DNA of 64,000 nt from Desulfosporosinus orientis DSM 765 (GCF_000235605.1 NC_016584.1:40001-104000); one strand, 5' to 3'; numbered from the stretch's first letter, positions 17,723 through 26,894 are shown. Notes: generated from the sequence alone by a model not told the origin. Translations and numbers: made by a program.

Positions 17723-18429
17723 GTTGTAGGTATTTCTGAGATGACTTCTTCTTCAGTTGGGATAGTTTCGCTTTCCGGAATGATGATGGGCTCTTTATCC
17801 GCAGCTGCGTGGGAGACGGGTTTACCTCGATCCTTTTTAAAATAGCTGCTTAGAGTATGAGTAGTTTCAGAAGCTAGATTCGAAGTTGAGTGAAGGAAAT
17901 TTTTTAGTGTATCGCTAAGTCCTTTGTCAGAAACAGTTAAAGCATTTTCGCTGCCTTTTTGGATAACAATAACATCATGTCCTATCGTAGTAATGTAATC
18001 TGCAGAAATACAAGCTTTACCGTTAAAAATTCCTTCAAATCGACCTCCCGAAATTTCGATTTGTGTTATTTTGCCGGTACTTGGATCTACGTAATATTCT
18101 TCGGCTGTCCCAAGGGTCTTGCCTGATTCTGTGACCATTTTTGTGCCAATAATGGTCAGCTTTTCTTTGACTAAATCTAATAGCTCAGGTATGCTTGAAC
18201 TTTTTTCGACATGAGATTCTTTGTCTATGGTGATTGCGTCATCACCAACACTCACAACCTTTGAATAGGGGATAATGCGCTGGTCTTTAAAAAAGCCCTT
18301 AGGGTCCACTACGATGGCTGCAAGGGATTTTTTGCCGGCGTCTAATATTAAACTTTTGACATAACCGAGTTGTTGACCTTCTTGGAGTGAAATAATAGGT
18401 AAGGATAAGAATTTTCGGCTGGGTTTCAT
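17704..18429 (-). CDS. PRC-barrel domain protein
   Basis: A 241-aa protein with two PRC-barrel repeats (about residues 5-80, starting FLSLPIISLQEGQQLGYVKSL, and 88-155, with GTKMVTESGKTLGTAEEYYVD), then a flexible, acidic C-terminal tail rich in Glu, Pro and Thr. PRC barrels are small beta-barrels seen in RimM, photosynthetic reaction centres and uncharacterised sporulation or envelope proteins. No signal peptide. The GGGGGTG site upstream supports the start. Function unknown. Confidence 0.75.
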   Translation of the reverse strand: MKPSRKFLSLPIISLQEGQQLGYVKSLILDAGKKSLAAIVVDPKGFFKDQRIIPYSKVVSVGDDAITIDKESHVEKSSSIPELLDLVKEKLTIIGTKMVTESGKTLGTAEEYYVDPSTGKITQIEISGGRFEGIFNGKACISADYITTIGHDVIVIQKGSENALTVSDKGLSDTLKNFLHSTSNLASETTHTLSSYFKKDRGKPVSHAAADKEPIIIPESETIPTEEEVISEIPTTKDPQG

Positions 18430-18521
18430 AGTTCACCCCCTTTGCTGGTGATGATTCGTTTCCCTATTCTTAAAGAATGTATTCATGATATCCGATGATT
18501 ATGCTTTGGAGGTGACTAGTC

Positions 18522-19079
18522 ATGAAGGTTATTATAGGTCTTGGAAATCCTGGCGCTCAATATGCGGAGACACGCCACAATATCGGTTTTTTACTTGTGG
18601 ATCTATTGGCAGAGGTTCACAAGCTGCAATTTCGTTCTAAGTTTCAAGGGTTATTAGCAGAAGGGAATATAGAAGGAGAGCGATTGTTTCTCTTAAAGCC
18701 ACAAACATTTATGAATTTAAGCGGACGTTCAGTTAGTGAACTTAGCCGTTTTTATAAACTCTCTCAAGAGGACTTGTTGGTAGTTCAAGATGATATGGAT
18801 TTGCCCCTGGGCAAAATCCGTCTGCGGGATCACGGAAGTTCAGGAGGGCATAATGGTATTAAATCCATTCAGTTTGAATTAGGCTCAGAAAGGTTATGGC
18901 GGTTGAAGCTTGGAGTAGGTCGTCCGCCTAAAGAGTGGGATCCTGCACGTTATGTGCTCTCGCCCTTTGCAGAAGATGAAACAAAATTATTGGATGATGT
19001 ATTAGGCCGGGCTGAAAAGGCAGTCTATCTATGGATCAAAGGGGAATATGAACGAGCTATGAATTTATACCATCGTTAA
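18522..19079 (+). CDS. pth: Peptidyl-tRNA hydrolase
   Basis: A 185-aa Pth enzyme (SpoVC in Bacillus) recycling peptidyl-tRNA from stalled ribosomes. GLGNPG at the start, catalytic His19 in [16 protein letters not shown] (Asn65) and the acidic VVQDDMDLP segment are visible; GGHNG further on completes the site. GGAGGTG precedes the ATG. It is followed by fin and mfd as in Bacillus. Confidence 0.95.
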   Translation: MKVIIGLGNPGAQYAETRHNIGFLLVDLLAEVHKLQFRSKFQGLLAEGNIEGERLFLLKPQTFMNLSGRSVSELSRFYKLSQEDLLVVQDDMDLPLGKIRLRDHGSSGGHNGIKSIQFELGSERLWRLKLGVGRPPKEWDPARYVLSPFAEDETKLLDDVLGRAEKAVYLWIKGEYERAMNLYHR

Positions 19080-19090
19080 AAAGAGTATAA

Positions 19091-19126
19091 CCTTCCTGGC
19101 TAGGGGCAATTCTACTAGCAGGGAGG
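19091..19126 (+). promoter_or_regulatory. Hairpin that includes the fin ribosome-binding site
   Basis: CCTTCC and GCTAG at 19091-19103 can pair with CTAGC and GGGAGG at 19115-19126, burying the Shine-Dalgarno site of fin. It may limit fin translation or act as a weak terminator of pth. Confidence 0.4.
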
Positions 19127-19135
19127 TTGATTGGG

Positions 19136-19312
19136 TTGAAAATACTTAAAGTATGTCATACGTGTGATCGAATTATTGGAGAGATTGAATTAGATGACTT
19201 GACCAGTCAGAATTCGGACCCTATAATGGATATCGTTGGAAATGTAGCCTATGCACTTTGCACCGATTGTTTACGAGACATGGAAACAGAACCTAATAAT
19301 ACATATCATTAA
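19136..19312 (+). CDS. fin: Anti-sigma-F factor Fin family protein
   Basis: A 58-aa zinc-ribbon-like protein with two CxxC pairs (CHTC near residue 7 and CTDC near residue 46). TTG 19136 is used as the start because GGGAGG at 19121-19126 lies 9 nt upstream. Size, cysteine layout and the pth-fin-mfd position match Bacillus Fin (YabK, DUF2757), which inhibits sigma-F and helps the switch to sigma-G in the forespore. Sequence similarity is modest, so the call rests partly on synteny. Confidence 0.75.
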   Translation: MKILKVCHTCDRIIGEIELDDLTSQNSDPIMDIVGNVAYALCTDCLRDMETEPNNTYH

Positions 19313-19327
19313 TAAGAAAATCAGATT

Positions 19328-19407
19328 GATGAACGCCTTTATAACCCTTATTAGAAGTCTTTAGGGGGAGGCAAATGGGGGTCCGTAATTGGGCGTTCAT
19401 CTTTTTT
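19328..19407 (+). terminator. Terminator with a long structured loop before mfd
   Basis: GATGAACGCC (19328-19337) pairs perfectly with 19392-19401 and is followed by TTTTTT. The 54-nt loop can itself fold (CCCT with AGGG) and holds two GGGGG runs, so it may be more than a plain terminator of pth-fin. Confidence 0.55.
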
Positions 19408-19418
19408 GCATGGTCGCT

Positions 19419-19588
19419 TGACCTGAAGTGTGGGTTGTGCTAGGGCAGTGTCTTGGGCGCCAGCTAAGTTTTCTAAATACTACTCAGAAAGTATGACTTT
19501 GCAGTACATACTTTCTGAAGCATAAGTGCAACTAAGGCAGTTGCCTGCGCCAGATGGCTTGGCACCCAGCCTAGTTTTCTATATACCC
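19419..19588. repeat. Dispersed intergenic repeat, tandem partial plus full copy
   Basis: The full copy runs from about 19479 to 19588. It opens with the inverted repeat TCAGAAAGTATG (19484-19495) / 19507-19518, then AAGTGCAACTAAGGC, and closes with CAGCCTAGTTTTCTATATA. Just before it (about 19419-19478) is the tail of another copy ending CAGCTAAGTTTTCTAAATA. Related copies are at 27239-27381 and 42294-42400. Confidence 0.7.
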
Positions 19589-19603
19589 GAAAGGATGAAC
19601 ATT

Positions 19604-22600
19604 TTGAAAACCATTTATAGTTATATTCAAAGGGGGCTCGACATCCCGGAGATTAATCAATCCTTACGCCGTAAAGAATGGCCCCAGATGATTTATGATT
19701 TAACAGGAAGCCAAAAAGCGGCTTTTGTAGCTCAGCTTTTCCGCAAGTCTAAACCTGGACTTATTTTAACCTATTCTGAGGAGCAGGCTCAGAAGTGGGC
19801 CAATGATTTGAGAACTTGGTGCTCACATCAAACCATCCTACATCTTCCGGCAACGGAATGGCTTCCTTTTGAAATATTGGGCAGGAGCAGGGAAACTACG
19901 GCAGAGAGAATTAGGGTATTGAATAGGCTGGCCCTTGGCCAGAATTGTATTGTAGTCGCATCCATTCTTGCTGTAGAACGACGATTATTTTCTCCACAAC
20001 GCTGGAAGGATTTTTCACTGACCATTGAAGTAGGGCAAAAGTATAATTTACTGGATGTCCTTTCTCTGCTAGTTACGGGAGGATATGAAAGGATTGAAAC
20101 GGTTGAGGGTCGAGGTCAATTTGCGTTAAGAGGAGGAATTTTGGATATCGCCTCTTTTGATGGGGAGGCAGTACGTATTGAATTCTTTGATGATGAAGTA
20201 GATTCAATCCGTACCTTTGACCTAGAAACACAGAAATCCATCCGTTCACAGAATAAGGTCTTAGTTTCTCCTGCTATGGAGTATATTGTGACCAAAGGGG
20301 AAATGGAAGAGCTTCGTTTTGCCATCAGGGCGGAGGCTAGAAAAACCATAGGGCGTCTCCAGCGTGCCGGGAAAAATGACGCTGCCGATCGTTTGGAAAA
20401 AAAGGTAACGTTTGTTGTAGAACGATTGGCACAAGGAATTTTAGATGAAAATATCTATCCGTTCTTAAGCTTACTAAATACCCCTCTCGTTCCCTTTTTC
20501 ACTTACTTAGCTGAAGATCATTTTGTTGTTTTAGATGAACCTATGCGCTTAAAAGAGCAGTTAGAATTTCAAGCTAACGAAAGACTATTAGACTTTACTC
20601 AACAGTTGGAACATGGTGAAGGGATTATTCATCCAGAGTCACAATTTATCACCTATGACGAGATAATAAAGCATGGAGAGTGTCATCCCTTAATTGGGCT
20701 TTCTTCTCTTTTAAAGCAGGCGCCAGGGCTCTCTCCGAAGAGAATTTTTAATTTAAATGCACGTCCCCTAACAGGGTTCATGGGAAAAACCAGTAAATTA
20801 GTGGATGAAATCATTCATCGTAAGAATACCGGGCATGTTGTAGCTTTGTTTGTTGGAGATGATGAGCATGTTGATCGGTTGATTCAAGGCTTAAAGGATC
20901 GGGGAGTAACAGCATCTCGAAAGGAACTTGATGAGCCTGTTGAAGAAGGTCAGGTTTATATCTATCCTTTTTCCCTTGATCAAGGATTTGAGCTGCCCCT
21001 TGGAAAAGTGGTCGTACTTACAGAAACAGAGATCTATAAACGAGAGAGCAAGGCCATCGGGAAAAAACCCAGTGTACCTTCTCAAAAGAAAGTATTTATT
21101 TCCGATCTTAAACAAGGAGATTTTGTTGTTCACGTCCATCATGGCATAGGTCAATTTACGGGTATAGAACGGCTGGAAGTAGGGGGTATTGCCAAGGACT
21201 ATTTTGGGATACGATATGCAGGTGAAGATCGGCTGTATGTTCCTTTGGATCAACTGCATCTCTTACAGAAATATCTAGGTAGTGCAGGAGAAACCCTCCC
21301 CAAGCTTTACAAACTTGGAGGATCTGAGTGGCATAAGGTAAAAAAGAAAACTCGCAGTGCTGTTAAGGAAATGGCCATCGATCTAGTCAAACTGTATGCT
21401 AAGCGGGAGACAATTCAGGGATATGCCTTTTCTCCTGACAATGTATGGCAAAATGAATTTGAGGATAAATTTCCTTATGTAGAAACTCCGGACCAGCTTC
21501 AAAGTATTCAAGATGTAAAAGCGGATATGATGCGGGCTCGACCCATGGATCGCTTGCTTTGCGGAGATGTTGGGTACGGGAAAACGGAAGTTGTCCTTCG
21601 GGCTGCTTTCAAAGCGGTAATGGATAGCAAGCAAGTAGCGGTTCTTGTACCAACTACGATTTTAGCTCAGCAGCATTTTAATACCTTCAAGGAACGGTTC
21701 ACAGGTTACCCTATTACCATTGAAATGTTGAGCCGTTTTCGGTCCCTAAAGGAGCAAAAGGAAATAATTCAAAGGCTTAAAGAAGGGAAAATTGATGTAA
21801 TTGTAGGCACCCATCGAATTCTGTCTGAAGCGGTAAAATTTTATGATCTGGGCTTATTAGTGATTGATGAGGAGCAGCGTTTTGGAGTCGCTCATAAAGA
21901 AAAGCTTAAAACCTTGAAAGGTAATGTGGATGTTTTAACGTTGTCTGCCACTCCAATCCCAAGAACTCTGCACATGTCCCTTGTCGGGGTTAGGGATATG
22001 AGTGTCATTGAGACACCACCTGAGGGGCGCTATCCAGTACAAACCTATGTCACAGAATTTAGGCCTGATGTGGTTAGAGAAGCAATACGTCGTGAAATTC
22101 AACGCGGAGGTCAGGTGTTCTATGTTCACAATCGAGTTGAGGATATGGATCAGGTGACTCGTTTTCTGAGTGAATTGGTACCAGAAGCTAAATTTGGGGT
22201 TGCTCATGGTCAAATGCGCGAAAGAGAATTGGAACAAGTCATGCTGGACTTTTTGGAACACGAAATGGATGTTTTAGTTTCTACGACAATTATTGAAACG
22301 GGACTCGATATGCCCAACGCCAATACCTTAATTATTGACGAAGCTGACCGCTATGGATTGTCACAGCTCTATCAATTACGTGGTCGGGTTGGACGATCCA
22401 ATCGTAAAGCCTATACCTATCTTTTATATAAGCCTCAAAAAGTTCTCACTGAGATCGCAGAGAAACGACTGGCTGCTATTCGTGAATTCACGGAATTTGG
22501 AGCAGGGTTTAAAATTGCTATGAGAGACTTGGAAATTCGAGGCGCCGGCAATCTTATAGGAGCTCAGCAACATGGGCATTTAGCAGCTGTGGGCTTTGAA

Positions 22601-23137
22601 ATGTACAGCCAAATGCTTAAGGAAGCCGTTCAGGAGATTCGGGGAGAAAAGGTAGAAGAGGTCACTGAACCAAGTATAGAACTCCAAATTGATGCGTTTT
22701 TGCCCGACACTTATGTTACAGACAGTCAAACGAAGGCTTCCCTTTATCAAAGGCTGGGTAATGTGAAAAATGAGAATCAGCTCAGTGAGATGGTCGATGA
22801 ATTAGTAGACCGTTTTGGGACTCCCCCTCGCGAAGTTGAACACCTCATTGAAATTATCCGACTTAAGATATTGGCAAGTGCTCTAAAAATAGAGCAAGTT
22901 CAACAAGTAAAACAAAATGTGAGCCTCAGGTTCTTGGCGGATATAGATTTCTTGTCGGGAGAGAAGCTAATGTCCGTAGCCTCAGCATCCGCGTTTCCCT
23001 TGTCATTTAAGACGATGCCAAATGGTAATCTAGAATGTAATATCCGTATTCGGACTCTTGATCAAGAGGCGGTCATTGAGGCAGTTCGCCGAGTGCTTTC
23101 GACATTTTACGACATTGCTTCGACGACAACTCCTTGA
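19604..23137 (+). CDS. mfd: Transcription-repair coupling factor Mfd
   Basis: A very large helicase-like protein that removes RNA polymerase stalled at DNA lesions and recruits UvrA. With TTG 19604 as start (AAAGGATG upstream, 7 nt) it has 1177 aa; ATG 19595 would add three residues but lacks spacing to a ribosome-binding site. Order of domains: UvrB-like N-terminal modules, RNA-polymerase-interacting domain (around residue 490-560, with GDFVVHVHHGIGQF), helicase core with GDVGYGKTEV (Lys660) and DEEQ (Asp755), and the C-terminal TRCF domain. The start lies just after a dispersed repeat. Confidence 0.94.
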   Translation: MKTIYSYIQRGLDIPEINQSLRRKEWPQMIYDLTGSQKAAFVAQLFRKSKPGLILTYSEEQAQKWANDLRTWCSHQTILHLPATEWLPFEILGRSRETTAERIRVLNRLALGQNCIVVASILAVERRLFSPQRWKDFSLTIEVGQKYNLLDVLSLLVTGGYERIETVEGRGQFALRGGILDIASFDGEAVRIEFFDDEVDSIRTFDLETQKSIRSQNKVLVSPAMEYIVTKGEMEELRFAIRAEARKTIGRLQRAGKNDAADRLEKKVTFVVERLAQGILDENIYPFLSLLNTPLVPFFTYLAEDHFVVLDEPMRLKEQLEFQANERLLDFTQQLEHGEGIIHPESQFITYDEIIKHGECHPLIGLSSLLKQAPGLSPKRIFNLNARPLTGFMGKTSKLVDEIIHRKNTGHVVALFVGDDEHVDRLIQGLKDRGVTASRKELDEPVEEGQVYIYPFSLDQGFELPLGKVVVLTETEIYKRESKAIGKKPSVPSQKKVFISDLKQGDFVVHVHHGIGQFTGIERLEVGGIAKDYFGIRYAGEDRLYVPLDQLHLLQKYLGSAGETLPKLYKLGGSEWHKVKKKTRSAVKEMAIDLVKLYAKRETIQGYAFSPDNVWQNEFEDKFPYVETPDQLQSIQDVKADMMRARPMDRLLCGDVGYGKTEVVLRAAFKAVMDSKQVAVLVPTTILAQQHFNTFKERFTGYPITIEMLSRFRSLKEQKEIIQRLKEGKIDVIVGTHRILSEAVKFYDLGLLVIDEEQRFGVAHKEKLKTLKGNVDVLTLSATPIPRTLHMSLVGVRDMSVIETPPEGRYPVQTYVTEFRPDVVREAIRREIQRGGQVFYVHNRVEDMDQVTRFLSELVPEAKFGVAHGQMRERELEQVMLDFLEHEMDVLVSTTIIETGLDMPNANTLIIDEADRYGLSQLYQLRGRVGRSNRKAYTYLLYKPQKVLTEIAEKRLAAIREFTEFGAGFKIAMRDLEIRGAGNLIGAQQHGHLAAVGFEMYSQMLKEAVQEIRGEKVEEVTEPSIELQIDAFLPDTYVTDSQTKASLYQRLGNVKNENQLSEMVDELVDRFGTPPREVEHLIEIIRLKILASALKIEQVQQVKQNVSLRFLADIDFLSGEKLMSVASASAFPLSFKTMPNGNLECNIRIRTLDQEAVIEAVRRVLSTFYDIASTTTP

Positions 23138-23175
23138 TATACTATTCTCATGTCAAACTGAAAGGGTGTGTCTTT

Positions 23176-24117
23176 ATGAAAAAGTCGCGCATGGGGTTTA
23201 TTGTAGGTGCCCTGGCGTTGTTGCTTGTGACCACGGGATGTTCTTCGTTAGTTGACGGTAAATGGGCAGTAAAAGTAAACGATAAATCCATATTGGTTAA
23301 AGATTATGATGCTCGTGTTGCTGAAGCTCAAAAGGTATATGAAAAACAGGGAATGAAATTTGACACTGACCAAGGAAAACAAGCTTTGTCTCAGATCAAA
23401 AGCCAATTATTAGATCGGATGATTGAAGGGGAATTGATTGCCCAAGAAGTGAAAAATTTAGGGCTTGATCCTAAGGACAAAAAGGTTACAGAGCAAGAAG
23501 ATACGATCAAAAAAAATATGGGTGATGAAGCAACTTTTCAAGACACACTGAAACAGCAGGGAATGACCGAGCCCGAATTGAGAAATTTTTTAGCAGTCTA
23601 TGAAAAAATTACTGGTGACATAAAAGTTTCCGATGCAGATATCAAATCATTTTATGATAAGAATGTGTCCTATTACAGTCAACCTGAAAGTGTGAAAGCT
23701 CGACATATTTTAGTTAAAACCGAAGATGAGGCCAAGGCGATTATAGCACAGCTGGATGCAGGAGCGGACTTTGAACAGCTGGCTAAAGAAAAATCTATTG
23801 AGCCTGGGGCGAAGGACACCGGTGGTGATTTGGGAACATTTACAAGAGGGAAAATGGTTCCTGAATTTGAAGAAGCTGCCTTTGCCCAAGCAGTTGGGAC
23901 TTATTCTAAAACACCCGTTAAAACAGAATTTGGTTATCATGTTATAAAAGTTGAAGCCCATACTCCCGCTTCGACTCCAGACTATGATAAGGTGAAGGAC
24001 CAAGTGGCTCAGGACGCCTTAAATCAAGCTAAAGATACTAAATTTCAAACCTATTTTGATGATCTACGAAAAAAAGCAAAAATCGAGTATTCACAAGGAT
24101 ATAAGCCAGCAACTTAA
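23176..24117 (+). CDS. prsA: PrsA-type foldase lipoprotein
   Basis: A 313-aa extracytoplasmic peptidyl-prolyl isomerase. ATG 23176 follows AAAGGGTG; the signal peptide ends in a lipobox TTGC at about residue 20. A SurA-like N-terminal helical region is followed by a parvulin domain (about residues 172-262) with ARHILVKTEDEA, GGDLGTFTRGKMVPEFE and TEFGYHVIKVE. PrsA helps fold exported proteins at the outer face of the membrane. In Bacillus the gene here is spoVT; in Clostridia prsA between mfd and spoVT is common. Confidence 0.9.
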   Translation: MKKSRMGFIVGALALLLVTTGCSSLVDGKWAVKVNDKSILVKDYDARVAEAQKVYEKQGMKFDTDQGKQALSQIKSQLLDRMIEGELIAQEVKNLGLDPKDKKVTEQEDTIKKNMGDEATFQDTLKQQGMTEPELRNFLAVYEKITGDIKVSDADIKSFYDKNVSYYSQPESVKARHILVKTEDEAKAIIAQLDAGADFEQLAKEKSIEPGAKDTGGDLGTFTRGKMVPEFEEAAFAQAVGTYSKTPVKTEFGYHVIKVEAHTPASTPDYDKVKDQVAQDALNQAKDTKFQTYFDDLRKKAKIEYSQGYKPAT

Positions 24118-24130
24118 TAAATTCAGGGAT

Positions 24131-24162
24131 AAGAAGGCATTTAAAAAATGCCTTCTTATGTT
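24131..24162 (+). terminator. Terminator after prsA
   Basis: A perfect 12-bp stem AAGAAGGCATTT / 24146-24157 with a 3-nt loop, followed by ATGTTTT. Confidence 0.7.
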
Positions 24163-24177
24163 TTCCTTGGAAAATAA

Positions 24178-24208
24178 TGAATAATTGGCAATCCCTAGAT
24201 ATATACTA
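24178..24208 (+). promoter_or_regulatory. Sigma-G-type promoter of spoVT
   Basis: TGAATAA at 24178-24184 and TATACTA at 24202-24208 fit the sigma-G pattern (GnATR, about 18 nt, CATnnTA) with one mismatch. Bacillus spoVT is a sigma-G gene. Confidence 0.55.
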
Positions 24209-24279
24209 TCATTGAATTTAAGCTGCAAAATAACAAAGTCAACCATTTAACCGGAAACGACAAAAGGAGGAATGCGTCA

Positions 24280-24840
24280 ATGAAAGCAACAGGTATAGTA
24301 AGAAGAATCGATGACCTCGGTCGTGTCGTTATACCAAAAGAAATCCGTCGGACTCTACGTATTCGGGAGGGAGATCCGTTAGAAATCTTTGTAGATCGGG
24401 AAGGAGAAGTGATCTTAAAGAAGTATTCCCCTATCAGGGAGTTGGGAGAATTTGCTAAAGAGTATGCGGATTCTTTATTCGAGGCTACGGGGCATATTAC
24501 CTGTATAGCTGATCGTGACTCAATTATTGCGGTGGCTGGTGCGTCAAAGAAAGAATATCTAAATAAATCCATAGGACCGGCTGTTGAGCAAGCGATGGAG
24601 GAAAGAAAAACCATTCAAATTGGTACGGCAGGAGAACATACTTCTTGTAAAAGCTGTCCTGATAATGAAGACGAAGATTGCAAAGTCACAAGTGAAATTG
24701 TCGCTCCGATTATTTCACAAGGCGATCCGATAGGTGCTGTGATTCTAATATCCAAAGATACCAACATGAAGATGGGCGACTTGGAAATTAAGTTGATTGA
24801 AACCGCCGCGGGTTTCTTGGCTAAACAGATGGAACAATAA
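24280..24840 (+). CDS. spoVT: Stage V sporulation regulator SpoVT
   Basis: A 186-aa regulator with an N-terminal AbrB-like swapped-hairpin DNA-binding domain (MKATGIVRRIDDLGRVVIPKE region, about 1-50) and a C-terminal GAF-like domain (about 60-186). It tunes sigma-G-dependent genes in the forespore. AAAGGAGG precedes the ATG. The family-typical length is 178-186 aa. The C-terminal domain carries a small cysteine pair region (CKSCPDNEDEDC), which may bind metal. Confidence 0.94.
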   Translation: MKATGIVRRIDDLGRVVIPKEIRRTLRIREGDPLEIFVDREGEVILKKYSPIRELGEFAKEYADSLFEATGHITCIADRDSIIAVAGASKKEYLNKSIGPAVEQAMEERKTIQIGTAGEHTSCKSCPDNEDEDCKVTSEIVAPIISQGDPIGAVILISKDTNMKMGDLEIKLIETAAGFLAKQMEQ

Positions 24841-24856
24841 CACCATTGAGCATACA

Positions 24857-24893
24857 TAAAAAATAAAGCGGTTTAGCCGCTTTATTTTTTTCT
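24857..24893 (+). terminator. Terminator after spoVT
   Basis: AAATAAAGCGG pairs with CCGCTTTATTT around a short loop and runs into a seven-T tract. Confidence 0.8.
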
Positions 24894-24910
24894 TCTTAGA
24901 ATTTGGCAAT

Positions 24911-24989
24911 CCCGAACAAGGGTGAGAACATCTTCTCGGCTTGTCCCATAATCGAACGCGCGTAAGATTATGAGACAAGCCCGGTCGGG
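24911..24989. repeat. Nested inverted repeat upstream of mazG
   Basis: GGCTTGTCCCATAATC (24938-24953) pairs with 24966-24981 with one mismatch around a CGCGCG-containing loop, and outer CCCGA (24911-24915) can pair with TCGGG (24985-24989). Could be an RNA structure or a small mobile palindrome; no T tract follows. Confidence 0.5.
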
Positions 24990-25026
24990 TGTGGAGAAAC
25001 TTTACTATTCTCATTTCGATTAATTA

Positions 25027-25035
25027 TGGTAAAAT
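25027..25035 (+). promoter_or_regulatory. Extended -10 element for mazG
   Basis: TGGTAAAAT at 25027-25035 is an extended -10; no good -35 is seen and the leader would be very short. Confidence 0.35.
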
Positions 25036-25052
25036 ACCCTAGGAGGTGAAAC

Positions 25053-26513
25053 TTGAAAATGTCTTCGTGTCTTCATGTCATTGGCTTAGGACCTGGAGGA
25101 CTTGACCAGTTGACACTTGGAAACTATCGTCGTATATCCGCTGTCAAAAAGATTTTTGCGCGTACGAAACATCACCCTTGCGTTCAGGAGTTGATTGATG
25201 AAGGTATTTGCGTAGAAAGTTTTGATAAAATCTATGCGGAAGGGGCATCTTTTGAAGAAGTGTATGAAGGGATTACTCAAGAGTTACGGAAGGAATTGCA
25301 GAAAAATTCCGAAGTGATCTATGCAGTTCCAGGTCACCCTATGGTAGCAGAAAAGACTCTTCAACTTATTGATGAAAAGCTTGCCCAGGAATATGAGATT
25401 GTCGTTCATTCTGCCATGAGCTTCGTCGACGAAATTTTTCGAGTTTTAAAGTTGGATCCAATCAATGGGGTCGTGATTCGAAATTATGATGCTCTTAAAA
25501 ATGCTGCATTTACGGGTCAAGAATGGCTTATTATTCCTCAAATATATGATAAATTAATAGCCTCGGAGGTCAAATTGGATTTGATGAACGCATATCCGGA
25601 TGATGCATGGGTATACGTTGTCCAAGCTTTGGGAACAGACCATGAACATGTGGACAAGCTTCCCCTCTACGAAATGGATCATGAAAACTATGATCATTTG
25701 ACAACTATTGTCTTACCGCCAAATTCGGAAGTTATTTCGTTTTACAAGCTGTCCAAAGTGATGGAAAGTTTGCGTTCAGAAGGAGGTTGTGCATGGGATA
25801 GGGATCAAACCCATGAAACTCTCAAGCAGTATTTGATTGAAGAAAGCTATGAAGTAATTGAGGCAATTGAAAAACAAGATATGTATAATTTATGTGAAGA
25901 GTTGGGAGACTTATTATTACAAGTGGTTTTCCATACTCAAATTGCCACGGAGGAAAAGGTATTTGAACTTCAAGATGTCCTTCGTGGAGTTATTCAGAAG
26001 ATGATTCGGCGGCACCCCCATGTTTTTGGTGAAGAGAAAGCTGAAACACCTGATGATGTTATCCTCACTTGGGATAGAATCAAGCTGCAAGAGAAGGAGA
26101 ATGATAAGGTACCAGATTTCTTTAATGATCCAAAAGGTCTGCCGGCTCTCATGTGGGCAGCTTCAACTCAACGTAAAGCGGCGAAAGTAGGGTTTGATTG
26201 GTCGGATTATAAGGGGCCTTGGGATAAGGTTCAAGAGGAGTTGCAAGAGTTAGAATGTGCTATAGCGGATGGCATTGGAATCCGTGAAGAGTTAGGCGAT
26301 TTGTTATTTGCAGTTGTAAACTTATCGCGTTTTTTAAAGTTGGATGCTGAAGAAGTTCTGAGGGATACAGTACATAAGTTTCAGAGGCGGTTTTTGAAAA
26401 TGGTTGAGTTAAGTGGAAAAAGCGAATTGAAATTCGACCGGCTTTCCCTTAATGAAATGGATATTTTTTGGGAAAAAGCAAAATCCCAAGAAAAAAGTGG
26501 CAATAAGGCGTAA
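25053..26513 (+). CDS. mazG: YabN-type tetrapyrrole methylase-MazG fusion
   Basis: A 486-aa fusion. The N-terminal half (about 1-230) has the tetrapyrrole/diphthine methylase start LHVIGLGPGGLDQLT and a VPGHPMVAE loop; the C-terminal half (about 245-486) is a tandem MazG nucleotide pyrophosphohydrolase with EESYEVIEAI...EELGDLLLQ and a second REELGDLLFAV. The MazG part hydrolyses non-canonical or excess NTPs; the role of the methylase half is unknown. AGGAGGTG at 25041-25048 serves TTG 25053 or ATG 25059. Same fusion and place as Bacillus yabN. Confidence 0.92.
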   Translation: MKMSSCLHVIGLGPGGLDQLTLGNYRRISAVKKIFARTKHHPCVQELIDEGICVESFDKIYAEGASFEEVYEGITQELRKELQKNSEVIYAVPGHPMVAEKTLQLIDEKLAQEYEIVVHSAMSFVDEIFRVLKLDPINGVVIRNYDALKNAAFTGQEWLIIPQIYDKLIASEVKLDLMNAYPDDAWVYVVQALGTDHEHVDKLPLYEMDHENYDHLTTIVLPPNSEVISFYKLSKVMESLRSEGGCAWDRDQTHETLKQYLIEESYEVIEAIEKQDMYNLCEELGDLLLQVVFHTQIATEEKVFELQDVLRGVIQKMIRRHPHVFGEEKAETPDDVILTWDRIKLQEKENDKVPDFFNDPKGLPALMWAASTQRKAAKVGFDWSDYKGPWDKVQEELQELECAIADGIGIREELGDLLFAVVNLSRFLKLDAEEVLRDTVHKFQRRFLKMVELSGKSELKFDRLSLNEMDIFWEKAKSQEKSGNKA

Positions 26514-26597
26514 TATAATCTAAACTAAGCAGGAGATTGGTTTTTTATCGCGAAATATAATTTACGTAGTAGAACAGTTATTTAGGAGGGACTCATT

Positions 26598-26873
26598 TTG
26601 AATAAGGCTGAATTAGTTAGCGCAGTTGCGGAGAAGGCTGACATGTCTAAGAAAGATGCGGAAAAAGCAGTTAAAGCTGTTTTTGAAGTTATCGAGGAAT
26701 CGTTGGCACAGAGTGAAAAAGTCCAATTAGTAGGTTTTGGAACATTTGAAGTTAAAGAACGTGCAGCACGTACTGGAAGAAATCCACAAACGAAGGAAGA
26801 AATCCAAATTCCTGCAGCGAAGGTGCCCGGTTTTAAGGCAGGCAAAGCCCTAAAAGATGCGGTACAAAAATAA
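26598..26873 (+). CDS. hup: DNA-binding protein HU
   Basis: A 91-aa HU/IHF-family protein with the full [20 protein letters not shown] arm region and a basic, Ala/Lys-rich body. It bends and compacts DNA as a homodimer. The start is TTG 26598 with AGGAGGG upstream. Terminator follows at once. Confidence 0.96.
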   Translation: MNKAELVSAVAEKADMSKKDAEKAVKAVFEVIEESLAQSEKVQLVGFGTFEVKERAARTGRNPQTKEEIQIPAAKVPGFKAGKALKDAVQK

Positions 26874-26894
26874 GTCTTCGGACTAGATTATAAG

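Noticed and set aside
20891..21259. 122-codon minus-strand frame inside mfd
   Set aside because: Antisense to a conserved region of Mfd; no start signal.
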